Source: Chryseobacterium sp. 3008163
GTDB lineage: Bacteria; Bacteroidota; Bacteroidia; Flavobacteriales; Weeksellaceae
Direction of reading: 5' to 3'
Assembly (NCBI RefSeq): GCF_003669035.1
Contig: NZ_CP033070.1
Span: 682,001 to 746,000, forward strand
Length of the DNA stretch: 64,000 bases
The translations under genes were made by a program, and so were the position numbers. How positions within the stretch are numbered: position 1 is the first letter of the stretch; every line of letters starts with the position of its first letter. Of this stretch, positions 8,496-16,816 are shown in pieces. The notes beneath the pieces were generated by a model that made no database searches, was not told the origin of the DNA, and saw only the letters and a list, made by a program, of their open reading frames with translations.

Positions 8496-10630
8496 TTAAA
8501 AATTATAATTTAATCTAGCGAAGTAACTTCTACCATAGAACAGATTCTGTTGATCTCTAGGTCCGTTATGAGAATTTCCAGCCTGTACGGTATTTCTCAC
8601 GCTTGTAACATCAAAAATATTTTTTATTCCTAAGCTCAGTTCCAAATGGTTCTTGAAAAACGGTTGACTCAATGTAAAGTTCAGCATGTTATAATCCCCG
8701 ATTTCACCTAAAACATATTGACCAGGATCTTGTGCATCCTGAGCATTTGTTCTTAAAGTATATTTTCTCTGCTCGCCTGTATATTTGTAATATAGTGCAA
8801 ACAATGTTTTGGTATTTTGTAATGTATAATTAGCTGCAAAATTTGCTTCAGCATAATAATTAAAATCATTAGGAGAAGAAATATTACCTGAATTCAGAGA
8901 TTGAGAGATTCCCATTACCGAAACTCCTGCGTTAAGCGACAAATCGCCTTTTCTTACATTAATGCCACCTCCGAATAATAGAGATCTATAATTATCAACA
9001 TTCAGATAAGTGATCTGTAATGGGCTGTTGTTGACCACCACATCTTCGATTCTGTTTTGTACATCAAGATACATCCCCGATGCACTGAAATTAAACTTCC
9101 AATCGTTTGATAAAGTAGTTGTATAATCCCAAAACACACTTGCGGAATACCCTTTTTCAGGCTTTAACGCTTCGTTTCCTCTGATATCATGATTATTGTC
9201 TACTACATAAGTATACAATTCATCATACGTAGGGAATCTGTTGGCAGTTCCGAAAACGGTACGGATATCCGAATTTTCTGACGTTCTGAATCTGAAAGTC
9301 GTTGAATAGTTATATTGAGAATCAAATTTATCACTCAATGCCAATCGCACACCGGGACGGAATGAAAACCAATCAACCACATTCCATTCTGCTGATAGGA
9401 AATTTGCATAATTGAAAATCGATCTTTCGATGCTTCTTCCGTTATTATTGCTTTCAAAAGTGCTTGCTTCGGCAAATCCTTTTGTTCGGTCTAATTCGTA
9501 ACCAAGCTGGAAATTGATTTTTTCACTGTTTAAGAAATTACTAAACATTCCTCTTGAATACAAGACATCAGATTTGAAGAAAGTTTTTTCAGAGTCTCTT
9601 GATAATTCTGTTCTGTTTGGAACATCATAAAGGTAATCCTGAGATTTTCTTTCTTGAGTTTGATAAGAAAAATCGCCGTTGTAATTTATTCTTCCCAATT
9701 TGGTCTGAATATTAAACTGGTGAATCCATCTCTCAGTATTGTAGTCTATATCATTCGAAGTGTAGGTTCTGTTTCCGCCACCAAGATAATCTTCAACTAC
9801 CAAAGGATTGTAGTAGTTTATTTTTTCTGTAAGGTAATTTAATTTGTAAAAAAAGCTTGTGTGACCTTTTCCGTATCTGATGGTTCCGTTGGTTGTTAGC
9901 ATGTCTTTTGGCTGCCATTCGTACCCACGGTTTCCGTCATTGCTTTCGCTAAAATATTTGTACCCGTTATAATTACCTTTATAGCCCTGAAAATCATTAT
10001 GATTAATATCTGCTGTAACAGACCAATTATCATTAATTTTATATCCAAGGTTCAAAGACTGAATGTGGCGGCCGTTTCCTTTTTGAACCAGTCGTAATCT
10101 TTACCAACTGTTTCTTCCTGTACAGAGGCAATGGCTGTAAATTTCTTTCCGTAATTTTTCTTGGTAATGATGTTGATAACTCCCGCAACCGCATTATTAC
10201 CATATTCTACACCCATAGAACCCTTTACGACCTCAATTCTTTCAATATTATTAACATTAATTTTGGTAAGATCTACCAAATTCCCCATTCCCTCGTCACT
10301 TACTACCGGAATATTATCGATCAGGATTTTAGTGTACTCGCCACTTAATCCCATAATATTAGCACTTGAATTCCCTGAACCTCTGCTTGGTTCAATTAAG
10401 ATATTTAAATTTTGATTAAGAACTTCTGCAACGTTTGTTACTGCCATATTTTTAATCTGCTGCGCATCTATGACCTCAACTTTATAAATAGATTTATTAA
10501 TCGACTGTTGCATGTATTGTCCGGTGATGACAACTTCTTCTATTTTTTTCTGATTGAGAGAATCTTTTTCCTGTGCATTAATGATAACGAAACCAGATAA
10601 TAACACAATAGAAAACACTTTCTTCTTCAT
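8496..10630 (-). pseudogene. hmuR: TonB-dependent haem receptor (HmuR-like), frameshifted
   Basis: Two adjacent frames together make one outer-membrane receptor of about 710 residues. The first (10052-10630, 192 aa) has a signal peptide (MKKKVFSIVLLSGFVIINAQ) and a full plug domain with IERIEVVKGSMGVEYGNNAVAGVINIITKK-type sequence. The second (8496-10055, 519 aa) is the beta-barrel, ending in aromatic YFARLNYNF. Frame 1 stops right after WFKKETAATFSL. A shift of one base in the A-run at 10080-10084 restores WFKKGNGRHIQSLNLGYK and joins the two. It is first in the operon with hmuY-hmuT-hmuU-hmuV. Either the gene is inactive or the base loss is a sequencing error; apart from the shift, both parts look intact. 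Confidence 0.88.
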
Positions 10631-10646
10631 AGATTCAAATTTTTGA

Positions 10647-10679
10647 CAAATATAATATTTTATTTAGAATAGATAAAAA
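10647..10679 (-). promoter_or_regulatory. Promoter and candidate iron/haem operator of the haem operon
   Basis: On the minus strand a TATATTTG -7 element lies at 10647-10654, 17 bp before the receptor ATG. Just upstream (10658-10679) is ATTCTAAATAAAA, which matches the complement of the TTTATTTAGAA motif found before both divergent T9SS genes. The dyad half-sites TTTAGAAT / ATTCTAAA resemble a Fur-type operator, but the regulator is not proven. Confidence 0.5.
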
Positions 10680-10820
10680 TAAACAAGAATTAAAAAAGAT
10701 GATTTATCCCAAGTGATGTATGATAACATGAATTCGAAAATGATAACTGATTTTAAATTAATTCTTTTAAATGATTATAAATAACTTTTAAGGGACTGAA
10801 GAAACAGATAAAAATCATCA

Positions 10821-10858
10821 TTTTATTTAGAACAATTAAAAACAAATGTTTATTTTTG
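10821..10858 (+). promoter_or_regulatory. Promoter with shared TTTATTTAGAA motif
   Basis: TTTTATTTAGAACAATTAAA begins at 10821 and a TATTTTTG -7 element lies at 10851-10858, 25 bp before the ATG at 10884. The motif and its exact 30-bp distance to the -7 element are repeated before the gene at 11881, so the two genes probably share a regulator. Confidence 0.55.
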
Positions 10859-10883
10859 CTTCATAATTAAAATAATAGAAAAA

Positions 10884-11681
10884 ATGAAATTAAAATTACT
10901 TTTTGCAGGATTGGTTTTTTCTGCTTTTACAGCAAATGCTCAGTTAGCGATTATTAACGAGAATTTTAACAATTTTACCGCTGGAGATACAACTACTACA
11001 TTTCCTCAGAACGGATGGACAACTGTTATGGCAACAAATCCGGCACCTTTTCCACCAGCTCCTACAATGGTTGTTACTAATGCTGCCGATAAAGCAGTTC
11101 AGGCTTATTCTGGAAATAATCCTTCCATGCCTTCATATTTGATTACTCCGCAGATTACTACACCTACAGGAAATAAATCTTTAAATTTTGTAGCCCAAAA
11201 AGCTGCAAGCTCAAACGGAACTATTGAAGTGGGATTGGCTTCTAGCCCTACAGATATGAGCACTTTTGTATCTTTCGGGTCGGTGTCATTAACGACAATG
11301 ACTGCTCAAAATCTTAGCTTTGTTGTTCCTGCTTCTGCTTCTTCATACATTGTATTTAAATTTACACCTACAGCAGGTCACAATCTTCTTCAAATCGACA
11401 ATGTTGTATATGATTTAACAGCAAATTTGGCGGTTACAGATAATGTAAAAAAGGCAGAAAATATTAAGTTTGCTGTTAACACACAAAACACTGCTCTTCA
11501 GTTTGTAGGTAAAGTACAGCCTAAAACTGTAGAAATTTATTCTGCTGCGGGACAACAAGCTTCTGCTGGTAAAGTAAACAATGGTCAATTTGATATCACT
11601 ACCCTTCAATCAGGAGTTTATTATATCCTTATCGAAACTACAGAAGGTAAAGCTATAAAATCTAAGTTTATCAAAAAATAA
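10884..11681 (+). CDS. T9SS-secreted protein with choice-of-anchor J / cleaved-adhesin-type domain
   Basis: The 265-aa protein has a signal peptide (MKLKLLFAGLVFSAFTANAQ). A beta-sandwich of about 160 residues begins NENFNNF and contains FPQNGWTTV and PSYLITPQI, the pattern of choice-of-anchor J or cleaved-adhesin modules, which often bind carbohydrate or haemoprotein. A type A T9SS sorting domain forms residues about 195-265, with VEIYSAAGQ, GVYYILIETTEGK and terminal SKFIKK. It should therefore be exported to the cell surface or medium. The gene is divergent from the haem operon and shares its promoter motif, so a role in haem or haemoprotein capture is plausible but inferred. Confidence 0.85.
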   Translation: MKLKLLFAGLVFSAFTANAQLAIINENFNNFTAGDTTTTFPQNGWTTVMATNPAPFPPAPTMVVTNAADKAVQAYSGNNPSMPSYLITPQITTPTGNKSLNFVAQKAASSNGTIEVGLASSPTDMSTFVSFGSVSLTTMTAQNLSFVVPASASSYIVFKFTPTAGHNLLQIDNVVYDLTANLAVTDNVKKAENIKFAVNTQNTALQFVGKVQPKTVEIYSAAGQQASAGKVNNGQFDITTLQSGVYYILIETTEGKAIKSKFIKK

Positions 11682-11700
11682 GCTTATAAGTTTAAAAATT

Positions 11701-11738
11701 AAAAAGGTTGATAATTTATTTTATTAACCTTTTTTTAT
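11701..11738 (+). terminator. Rho-independent terminator
   Basis: AAAAAGGTTGATAA (11701-11714) pairs with TTATTAACCTTTTT (11721-11734) around a 6-base loop, followed by more T residues. It lies 20 bp after the stop at 11681. Confidence 0.85.
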
Positions 11739-11812
11739 TATAACACCATAGAATACAGCATATTATGAATGAAAATTAATTTAAAAAATAACGAAACACG
11801 ACAAATATCATG

Positions 11813-11864
11813 TTTTTATTTAGAATAATTAAAAACAATTATTTAGTTTTGTAGAATAATTCTA
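11813..11864 (+). promoter_or_regulatory. Promoter with shared motif and a TAGAATAATTCTA palindrome
   Basis: TTTTTATTTAGAATAATTAA begins at 11813 and is nearly identical to the 10821 site. The -7 element TAGTTTTG is at 11844-11851, again 30 bp after the motif start. A perfect 6-1-6 palindrome TAGAATAATTCTA (11852-11864) overlaps the expected transcription start, a position suited to repression. Confidence 0.55.
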
Positions 11865-11880
11865 AATAAGAGATTAAGTT

Positions 11881-13176
11881 ATGAAGACAAAATTATTTTT
11901 TGCATCATTATTAGCAATAACAGTACAGCAAACTGTCTTGGCTCAAACAGATGCAAATGGCTACACAACAGCAAATGTAACAATGGGTAGCGGATATGCC
12001 AATAGAGTATTCTTTGATCTTTCTGCAAACAATTCAGTTTCTCAAGTGGGTGACAATTGGGATATTGCTTTCTACAGAAATAACGCAATGGACAAAGGTG
12101 TAAAAATCAATGATGCTAAAAACGTTACTGTTTATGAAGCTTCAGGTGTTGCTGCTGACTTTGATTCGGTGAATCCTTCTCAAATCGGAACTTGGGGAAC
12201 GCCTTTATACAATCCAGATCTGACAAATCGTTTACAGGACGGAGCGTTTGATGCTGCTACTAAAGCTCCGGCAGGACCGTTAAATTATGGTTGGGGAACC
12301 TACAACATTGGCACGCACACCGTAAATGGAAATGTGACTTTTGTACTAGACTATGGTAATAATAATTATATTAAATTTTTCATTACATCATTTGCTAATG
12401 GCTATACTTTCAAATATGCTATTTGGAATGGAAGCGCATGGAATGCGACACAGACTAGAGCTCTTCCTAATGGAACTGATGATGCTTACTTTAATTATTT
12501 CTCTTTTACCACTGGTGAAAAGGTTTTAAATATGGAGCCACCAAAAGCAAATTGGGACTTGATGTTTACAAGATTTTACACAGATTTTGTATATCCGGGA
12601 GGATCTATGATGTATAAAATGGCAGGAATTCTTCAGAGCCCAACAGTTTCTGTGGCAAAAGTACAGCCGGAAACTCAGGAAACATCAACTGCAGTATTAC
12701 CGACTACTCCATTTTCAAATAATATCGCAACCATCGGCTATTCTTGGAAACCAACTTCAGGAGCACCTCACTCAAATGTTGTTTATTATGTAAAACAAGG
12801 ATCAGAATATTACAGAATGTATTTCATTTCTAATGGTGGTACGGGAACAGGTAATATGTATTTCAAATACAAAAATATTACCTCAGTTCTAGGTGTAAGA
12901 GAAGTCGGTAAAAAAGCATCATTCGGAATTTATCCCAATCCTACAACATCTGATAAGAAAGTTACAGTTTTGTATGATGTGAAAGAAAAAGCTAATAATA
13001 AAGGCAACGTAGAAGTTTATGACCTTACCGGAAAGAGAGTTCATCAGTCTGAATTGACAAATCAAGCAGGTTTCTACAAACAGGAACTGAATTTATCTCA
13101 TCTTCCAGCTGGAAATTACATCGTGAAAATCACTTTTGGCGGACAAACAGAAACCAAAAAATTAATCGTAAAATAA
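11881..13176 (+). CDS. HmuY-like protein with T9SS sorting domain (candidate secreted haemophore)
   Basis: The 431-aa protein has a signal peptide (ends VLAQ), a HmuY-like body of about 330 residues and a type A T9SS sorting domain (FGIYPNPT at about 346, GNYIVKITFGGQTETKKLIVK at the end). Body motifs line up with the lipoprotein HmuY at 7376-8485: VFFDLSANNS with VWFDFGTDTE, NWDIAFYRN with DWDLALYSG, ANWDLMFTRF with KKWDICFTVF, and YYVKQGSEYYRMYF with FYIVKDAEGFYFKL. It would act at the surface or in the medium to capture haem for the receptor. Haem-binding ligands cannot be chosen from sequence alone. Confidence 0.8.
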   Translation: MKTKLFFASLLAITVQQTVLAQTDANGYTTANVTMGSGYANRVFFDLSANNSVSQVGDNWDIAFYRNNAMDKGVKINDAKNVTVYEASGVAADFDSVNPSQIGTWGTPLYNPDLTNRLQDGAFDAATKAPAGPLNYGWGTYNIGTHTVNGNVTFVLDYGNNNYIKFFITSFANGYTFKYAIWNGSAWNATQTRALPNGTDDAYFNYFSFTTGEKVLNMEPPKANWDLMFTRFYTDFVYPGGSMMYKMAGILQSPTVSVAKVQPETQETSTAVLPTTPFSNNIATIGYSWKPTSGAPHSNVVYYVKQGSEYYRMYFISNGGTGTGNMYFKYKNITSVLGVREVGKKASFGIYPNPTTSDKKVTVLYDVKEKANNKGNVEVYDLTGKRVHQSELTNQAGFYKQELNLSHLPAGNYIVKITFGGQTETKKLIVK

Positions 13177-13248
13177 ACGAGATTTAAAAACTGACAATCG
13201 GTTTTTTAAAATTCATTTTTAAAAATAATACTTTCTATTTTTTCTATA

Positions 13249-13290
13249 AAAGGCAGTTTCATTATTTATGAAACTGCCTTTGCATTTTTA
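13249..13290 (+). terminator. Strong rho-independent terminator
   Basis: AAAGGCAGTTTCAT (13249-13262) pairs perfectly with ATGAAACTGCCTTT (13268-13281) around TATTT, followed by GCATTTTTAT. It ends the gene at 11881-13176 and may also serve the convergent monooxygenase-like gene. Confidence 0.85.
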
Positions 13291-13345
13291 TACCATTAGC
13301 CAAATTAATATATTTTAAAACCTTTATAAACCTGTGCTGTTTCGG

Positions 13346-13594
13346 TTAAAATTTTTGAAGTATTTTTCTGAATTCAAAAAGATGATCTGTTCCGTTGTGA
13401 CGGTTGTGATGTTCTACACTTTCCCATAATTCGATTAGGAAAAAAGTTCCTTTTTGTTCGTTATCTTCAATCAGTTCGTACTGCAGACATCCTTCTTCTT
13501 TTCTTGTTTCTCTCACTAATTTCTGAAAAAGCTCAACGGCTTCCATCAGATAATTTTCATTGAATTTGAAAAGTGCAACTATATGTAAATTCAT
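13346..13594 (-). CDS. Putative quinol monooxygenase / ABM-domain protein
   Basis: The 82-aa protein is a single antibiotic biosynthesis monooxygenase (ABM, ferredoxin-like) domain. EEGCLQYELIEDNE and FFLIELWES are the typical core strands and HLFEFRKIL the last helix. Small ABM proteins such as YgiN act on quinols or related substrates; some relatives (IsdG/HmuD-like) degrade haem. The adjacent haem locus makes the latter tempting, but the Asn-Trp-His triad of IsdG enzymes is not clearly present, so the quinol-type call is safer. It is transcribed alone on the minus strand. Confidence 0.75.
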   Translation of the reverse strand: MNLHIVALFKFNENYLMEAVELFQKLVRETRKEEGCLQYELIEDNEQKGTFFLIELWESVEHHNRHNGTDHLFEFRKILQKF

Positions 13595-13678
13595 GTGCTA
13601 ATTTTAGGCTGTAAATGTAAAATAATTTTAAAATTGATTTCATCATTCTTGTCCTAAATTTATCACAAAATTTAATGT

Positions 13679-14563
13679 TTAAAAGATAGATTTGTAAATA
13701 GTAACTGAACTCATAATAATCACTAAACTTCCGATGATGATAAACATTTTGTTCACTGGAAGTTTTGCGGTTAGCATTGCCGAAAAGGGTGCAGTGATAA
13801 TTCCTCCAAACAAGAGACCGAGAATAATATTCCAGTGCTGAATTCCTAATGTAAAGAAAAAAGTGATTGCTGCAGTAATCGTTAAAATAAATTTCGCAAC
13901 CGTTGAACTTCCTACAGCAAATCTCGGAGTAAAAGAATTTTTAATTAAAGTTCCGGTTACTAAAGGTCCCCAACCACCACCGGCAAAAGAATCTATAAAT
14001 CCACCAATTACGCCGAGTCTTGTAAGGTTGGTTTTCTTTTTTAAAGTTTTGTCTTTTTTCGGATTAAAAGCATTCGATAAAATTTTAAAACCCAGATACA
14101 AAGTATAAAAAGCTATAACCGTTTTTGTGATTTTAGAATAATATTCACCTACATAGGTGAGACATAATGCACCGATAATTGCACCGATCACCGCAGGAAT
14201 TGCCAATTTTTTCACCAAACTTTTGCTCACATTTTTAAGTCTAATATGACTAATACTTCCGGCCGCGGTCGTAAAACTTTCTGCAGAATGTATACTTGCA
14301 CTCACAATATGTGGCGGAATATTCAGAAAAAGAAGTGTGGTCGTACAGATTACACCATACCCCATTCCCATTGATCCTGCGACGATTTCTGCTAAAACCC
14401 CTACCAAAAGCATCCAGTAAAAAATGTAATTATCTTTGGCTAAAATCATCTGAAGTTCTTCCAGATAACCCAAATTATAAAGAATTCCTGATACAATTAG
14501 GAGAACTGCAAGAGTAGCAAAAAGTACGTTCAGCCTGATCTGAATTTTTCGTGAGATCACCAT
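13679..14563 (-). CDS. TauE/SafE family sulfite or sulfur-anion transporter
   Basis: The 294-aa polytopic membrane protein has about eight hydrophobic helices and the family's glycine-rich repeats: GSMGMGYGVICTTTLL (about 63-78) and GFIDSFAGGGWGPLVTGTL (about 187-205). TauE/SafE proteins move sulfite, sulfoacetate or related anions. The ATG is 1 bp after the cysN stop, so it is the last gene of the sulfate assimilation operon. It could take up sulfate for the pathway or export surplus sulfite. Confidence 0.88.
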   Translation of the reverse strand: MVISRKIQIRLNVLFATLAVLLIVSGILYNLGYLEELQMILAKDNYIFYWMLLVGVLAEIVAGSMGMGYGVICTTTLLFLNIPPHIVSASIHSAESFTTAAGSISHIRLKNVSKSLVKKLAIPAVIGAIIGALCLTYVGEYYSKITKTVIAFYTLYLGFKILSNAFNPKKDKTLKKKTNLTRLGVIGGFIDSFAGGGWGPLVTGTLIKNSFTPRFAVGSSTVAKFILTITAAITFFFTLGIQHWNIILGLLFGGIITAPFSAMLTAKLPVNKMFIIIGSLVIIMSSVTIYKSIF

Positions 14564-14564
14564 G

Positions 14565-15806
14565 CTACAGAATCATGACCGCTCCAACGGTAGAATTACT
14601 TGTTTCGTCAATCAAAATTGCATTTCCAGTTGATTTACTGTCTTCAAAACTGTCAAAAACTAAAGGTGAAGAAGTTTTCAAGCGCAATTTAACCACCTCA
14701 TTCAGTTTAATGCTTCCTGTTATTTCTGTCTTTTCTAAAGTGTTGACATCAATTTTATATTCAATTTCTTTAATAATCGCTTTCAATGTTTTGCTTTTAT
14801 GCTGAATAAAATATTTATTTCCTTCATTCAATTCTTTTTTATCGAGCCAGCAAACTACCGCTTCCAATTCATTTTCTACTTTGGGCTGACGATCAGTTTT
14901 CACTATAAAATCACCACGGCTGATGTCGATGTCATCCTCAATATGCAAAACTGCAGGCTGATTGGTAAATACAAAATCGACCTCTTTTCCGCCGGTTTCA
15001 ATTTTTGATATTCTGCTCTGAATATTTTGTGGAAGAACAGTTATTTCGTCCCCTTTTGTGTAAACTCCAGAAATTACCTCTCCGGCATATCCTCTGTAGT
15101 CATGCAAATCATCAGTCTGCGGACGAATGACATACTGTACCTGAAATCTCGGATTCTCTGAATCTTTATCTTCATTAATTTCCACATTTTCAAGAAAATC
15201 TAAAAGTGCAGCACCTTGATACCATTGCATTCTTTCAGATTTTTCAACAATATTATCTCCATAAAAAGCTGAAATCGGGAAATATTCGACATTCTCCAAA
15301 CCTAATTTTTTAGCTACCGAGCCATATTGTGCTTTGATATTATTATAAATAGCTTCTGAATAATCAACCAAATCCATTTTATTGATGGCAACTACAACAT
15401 TTTTCATTTTTAATAATGAAGCAATGATTGAATGTCGTCTGGTCTGCTCGATAACACCTTGCCTTGCATCAATCAAAATTATGATCAATTGTGAATTTGA
15501 CGCACCGGTAATCATATTTCTGGTATACTGAATATGTCCTGGTGCATCTGCTATAATGAATTTCCTTTTCGGAGTCGAAAAATAACGGTAGGCCACATCA
15601 ATGGTAATCCCCTGTTCTCTTTCTGCCCTCAGTCCGTCAGTGAGAATAGCCAAATCAATTCCGTTCTCATTCTTGTTTTTTGATTGTTTTTCTAAAGCTT
15701 CAAGCTGATCAATCAGTATATTTTTACTGTCATAGAGAAGCCTTCCGATCAGCGTACTTTTTCCGTCGTCTACACTTCCTGCAGTGATAAATCTTAATAT
15801 GTCCAC
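14565..15806 (-). CDS. cysN: Sulfate adenylyltransferase subunit 1 (CysN GTPase)
   Basis: The 413-aa GTPase subunit of ATP sulfurylase uses GTP hydrolysis to drive formation of adenosine 5'-phosphosulfate (APS) by CysD. G-motifs: GSVDDGKST (10-18), the EREQGITIDVAYRYF effector region (62-76), DAPGH (87-91) and NKMD (142-145). An EF-Tu-like beta-barrel pair follows. At 413 residues it is a stand-alone CysN without a fused APS kinase, consistent with direct APS reduction by the CysH in this operon. A 79-bp repeat-like AT-rich gap separates it from cysD. Confidence 0.95.
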   Translation of the reverse strand: MDILRFITAGSVDDGKSTLIGRLLYDSKNILIDQLEALEKQSKNKNENGIDLAILTDGLRAEREQGITIDVAYRYFSTPKRKFIIADAPGHIQYTRNMITGASNSQLIIILIDARQGVIEQTRRHSIIASLLKMKNVVVAINKMDLVDYSEAIYNNIKAQYGSVAKKLGLENVEYFPISAFYGDNIVEKSERMQWYQGAALLDFLENVEINEDKDSENPRFQVQYVIRPQTDDLHDYRGYAGEVISGVYTKGDEITVLPQNIQSRISKIETGGKEVDFVFTNQPAVLHIEDDIDISRGDFIVKTDRQPKVENELEAVVCWLDKKELNEGNKYFIQHKSKTLKAIIKEIEYKIDVNTLEKTEITGSIKLNEVVKLRLKTSSPLVFDSFEDSKSTGNAILIDETSNSTVGAVMIL

Positions 15807-15885
15807 GTGTAATTTAGTTATAAGTGATGAGTGATAAATAATGAATTTTTTAAAAGCTTATTGCTTACTGCCTTGAGCTTATTGC

Positions 15886-16794
15886 TTAAAAATATCCTCC
15901 TTTCTTTCGGTCTTCCATGGCGGCTTCCGTTACCTTATCATCGATTCGGGTTTCACCACGTTCAGAAATTTTAGAAGCAGTGATTTCTCTCACCACATCA
16001 TCCAAAGTTTCGGCAGAACTTTCTACGGCAGCGGTACAGGTCATATCACCAACCGTTCTGTAACGGACTTTTTTATTAATAATCGTATCATTTTCATCAA
16101 TCTGAATAAAATCAGAAACAGCTATTAACTGCCCGTCAAACTCAATGACATCCCGTTGATGAGCAAAATAAATCGGCGGAAGCTGAATATTTTCTTTTTT
16201 AATATAATTCCAGACATCAAGCTCCGTCCAGTTGGATATAGGGAAAACTCTTACATTTTCACCTTTATTGATTCTTCCGTTATAGATATTCCACAATTCC
16301 GGACGCTGAAGTTTAGGATCCCACTGCCCGAATTCATCACGAACAGAGAAAAAGCGTTCTTTCGCTCTCGCCTTTTCCTCATCTCTTCTTGCTCCGCCAA
16401 TACATGCGTCAAACTGAAACTCTTCTATGGTATCTAATAAAGTATGGGTCTGTAACCAATTCCTTGAAGCAAACTTTCCTTTGGGTTCTGTTAAATTTTT
16501 AGCTTTAATGGTATCTTCCACTTTTCTTACAATCAATTCCGCACCAATATTTTCTGCTAAATAATCTCTGAACTGCAGAGCTTCCGGGAAATTGTGTCCG
16601 GTATCAATATGAACCAACGGAAAAAGAATTTTCATAGGAGCAAAAGCCTTTTTTGCCAGATGAACTAAAGTAATAGAGTCTTTTCCGCCACTGAAAAGTA
16701 ACGCAGGTTTTTCAAACTGGGCCGCAATTTCACGCATAATATAAATGCTTTCTGCTTCCAGCTGTTCGAGATAATCTAATGTATATGCACTCAT
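15886..16794 (-). CDS. cysD: Sulfate adenylyltransferase subunit 2 (CysD)
   Basis: The 302-aa catalytic subunit of ATP sulfurylase makes APS from ATP and sulfate. The PP-loop ATP site is SGGKDS (35-40). GGARRDEEKARAKERFFS and TVGDMTCTAAVESSAETLDDVV are highly conserved family segments. I place the start at ATG 16794 (MSAYTLDYLEQLE), 22 bp after the cysH stop. A longer frame to 16920 exists, but its extra N-terminal residues overlap cysH and do not look like CysD. Confidence 0.95.
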   Translation of the reverse strand: MSAYTLDYLEQLEAESIYIMREIAAQFEKPALLFSGGKDSITLVHLAKKAFAPMKILFPLVHIDTGHNFPEALQFRDYLAENIGAELIVRKVEDTIKAKNLTEPKGKFASRNWLQTHTLLDTIEEFQFDACIGGARRDEEKARAKERFFSVRDEFGQWDPKLQRPELWNIYNGRINKGENVRVFPISNWTELDVWNYIKKENIQLPPIYFAHQRDVIEFDGQLIAVSDFIQIDENDTIINKKVRYRTVGDMTCTAAVESSAETLDDVVREITASKISERGETRIDDKVTEAAMEDRKKGGYF

Positions 16795-16816
16795 TCTTAA
16801 TTGAGATTTTTTGTTA

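Noticed and set aside
8496..10630. Programmed -1 frameshift in the haem receptor
   Set aside because: The slippery sequence is C-AAA-AAG rather than A-AAA-AAG, no downstream stimulatory stem is obvious, and three other genes in the window show the same one-base loss. Artefact or mutation is simpler.
13346..13594. IsdG-type haem monooxygenase
   Set aside because: The ABM fold and nearby haem genes suggest it, but the Asn/Trp/His catalytic set of IsdG is not evident, so only the general ABM call is given.
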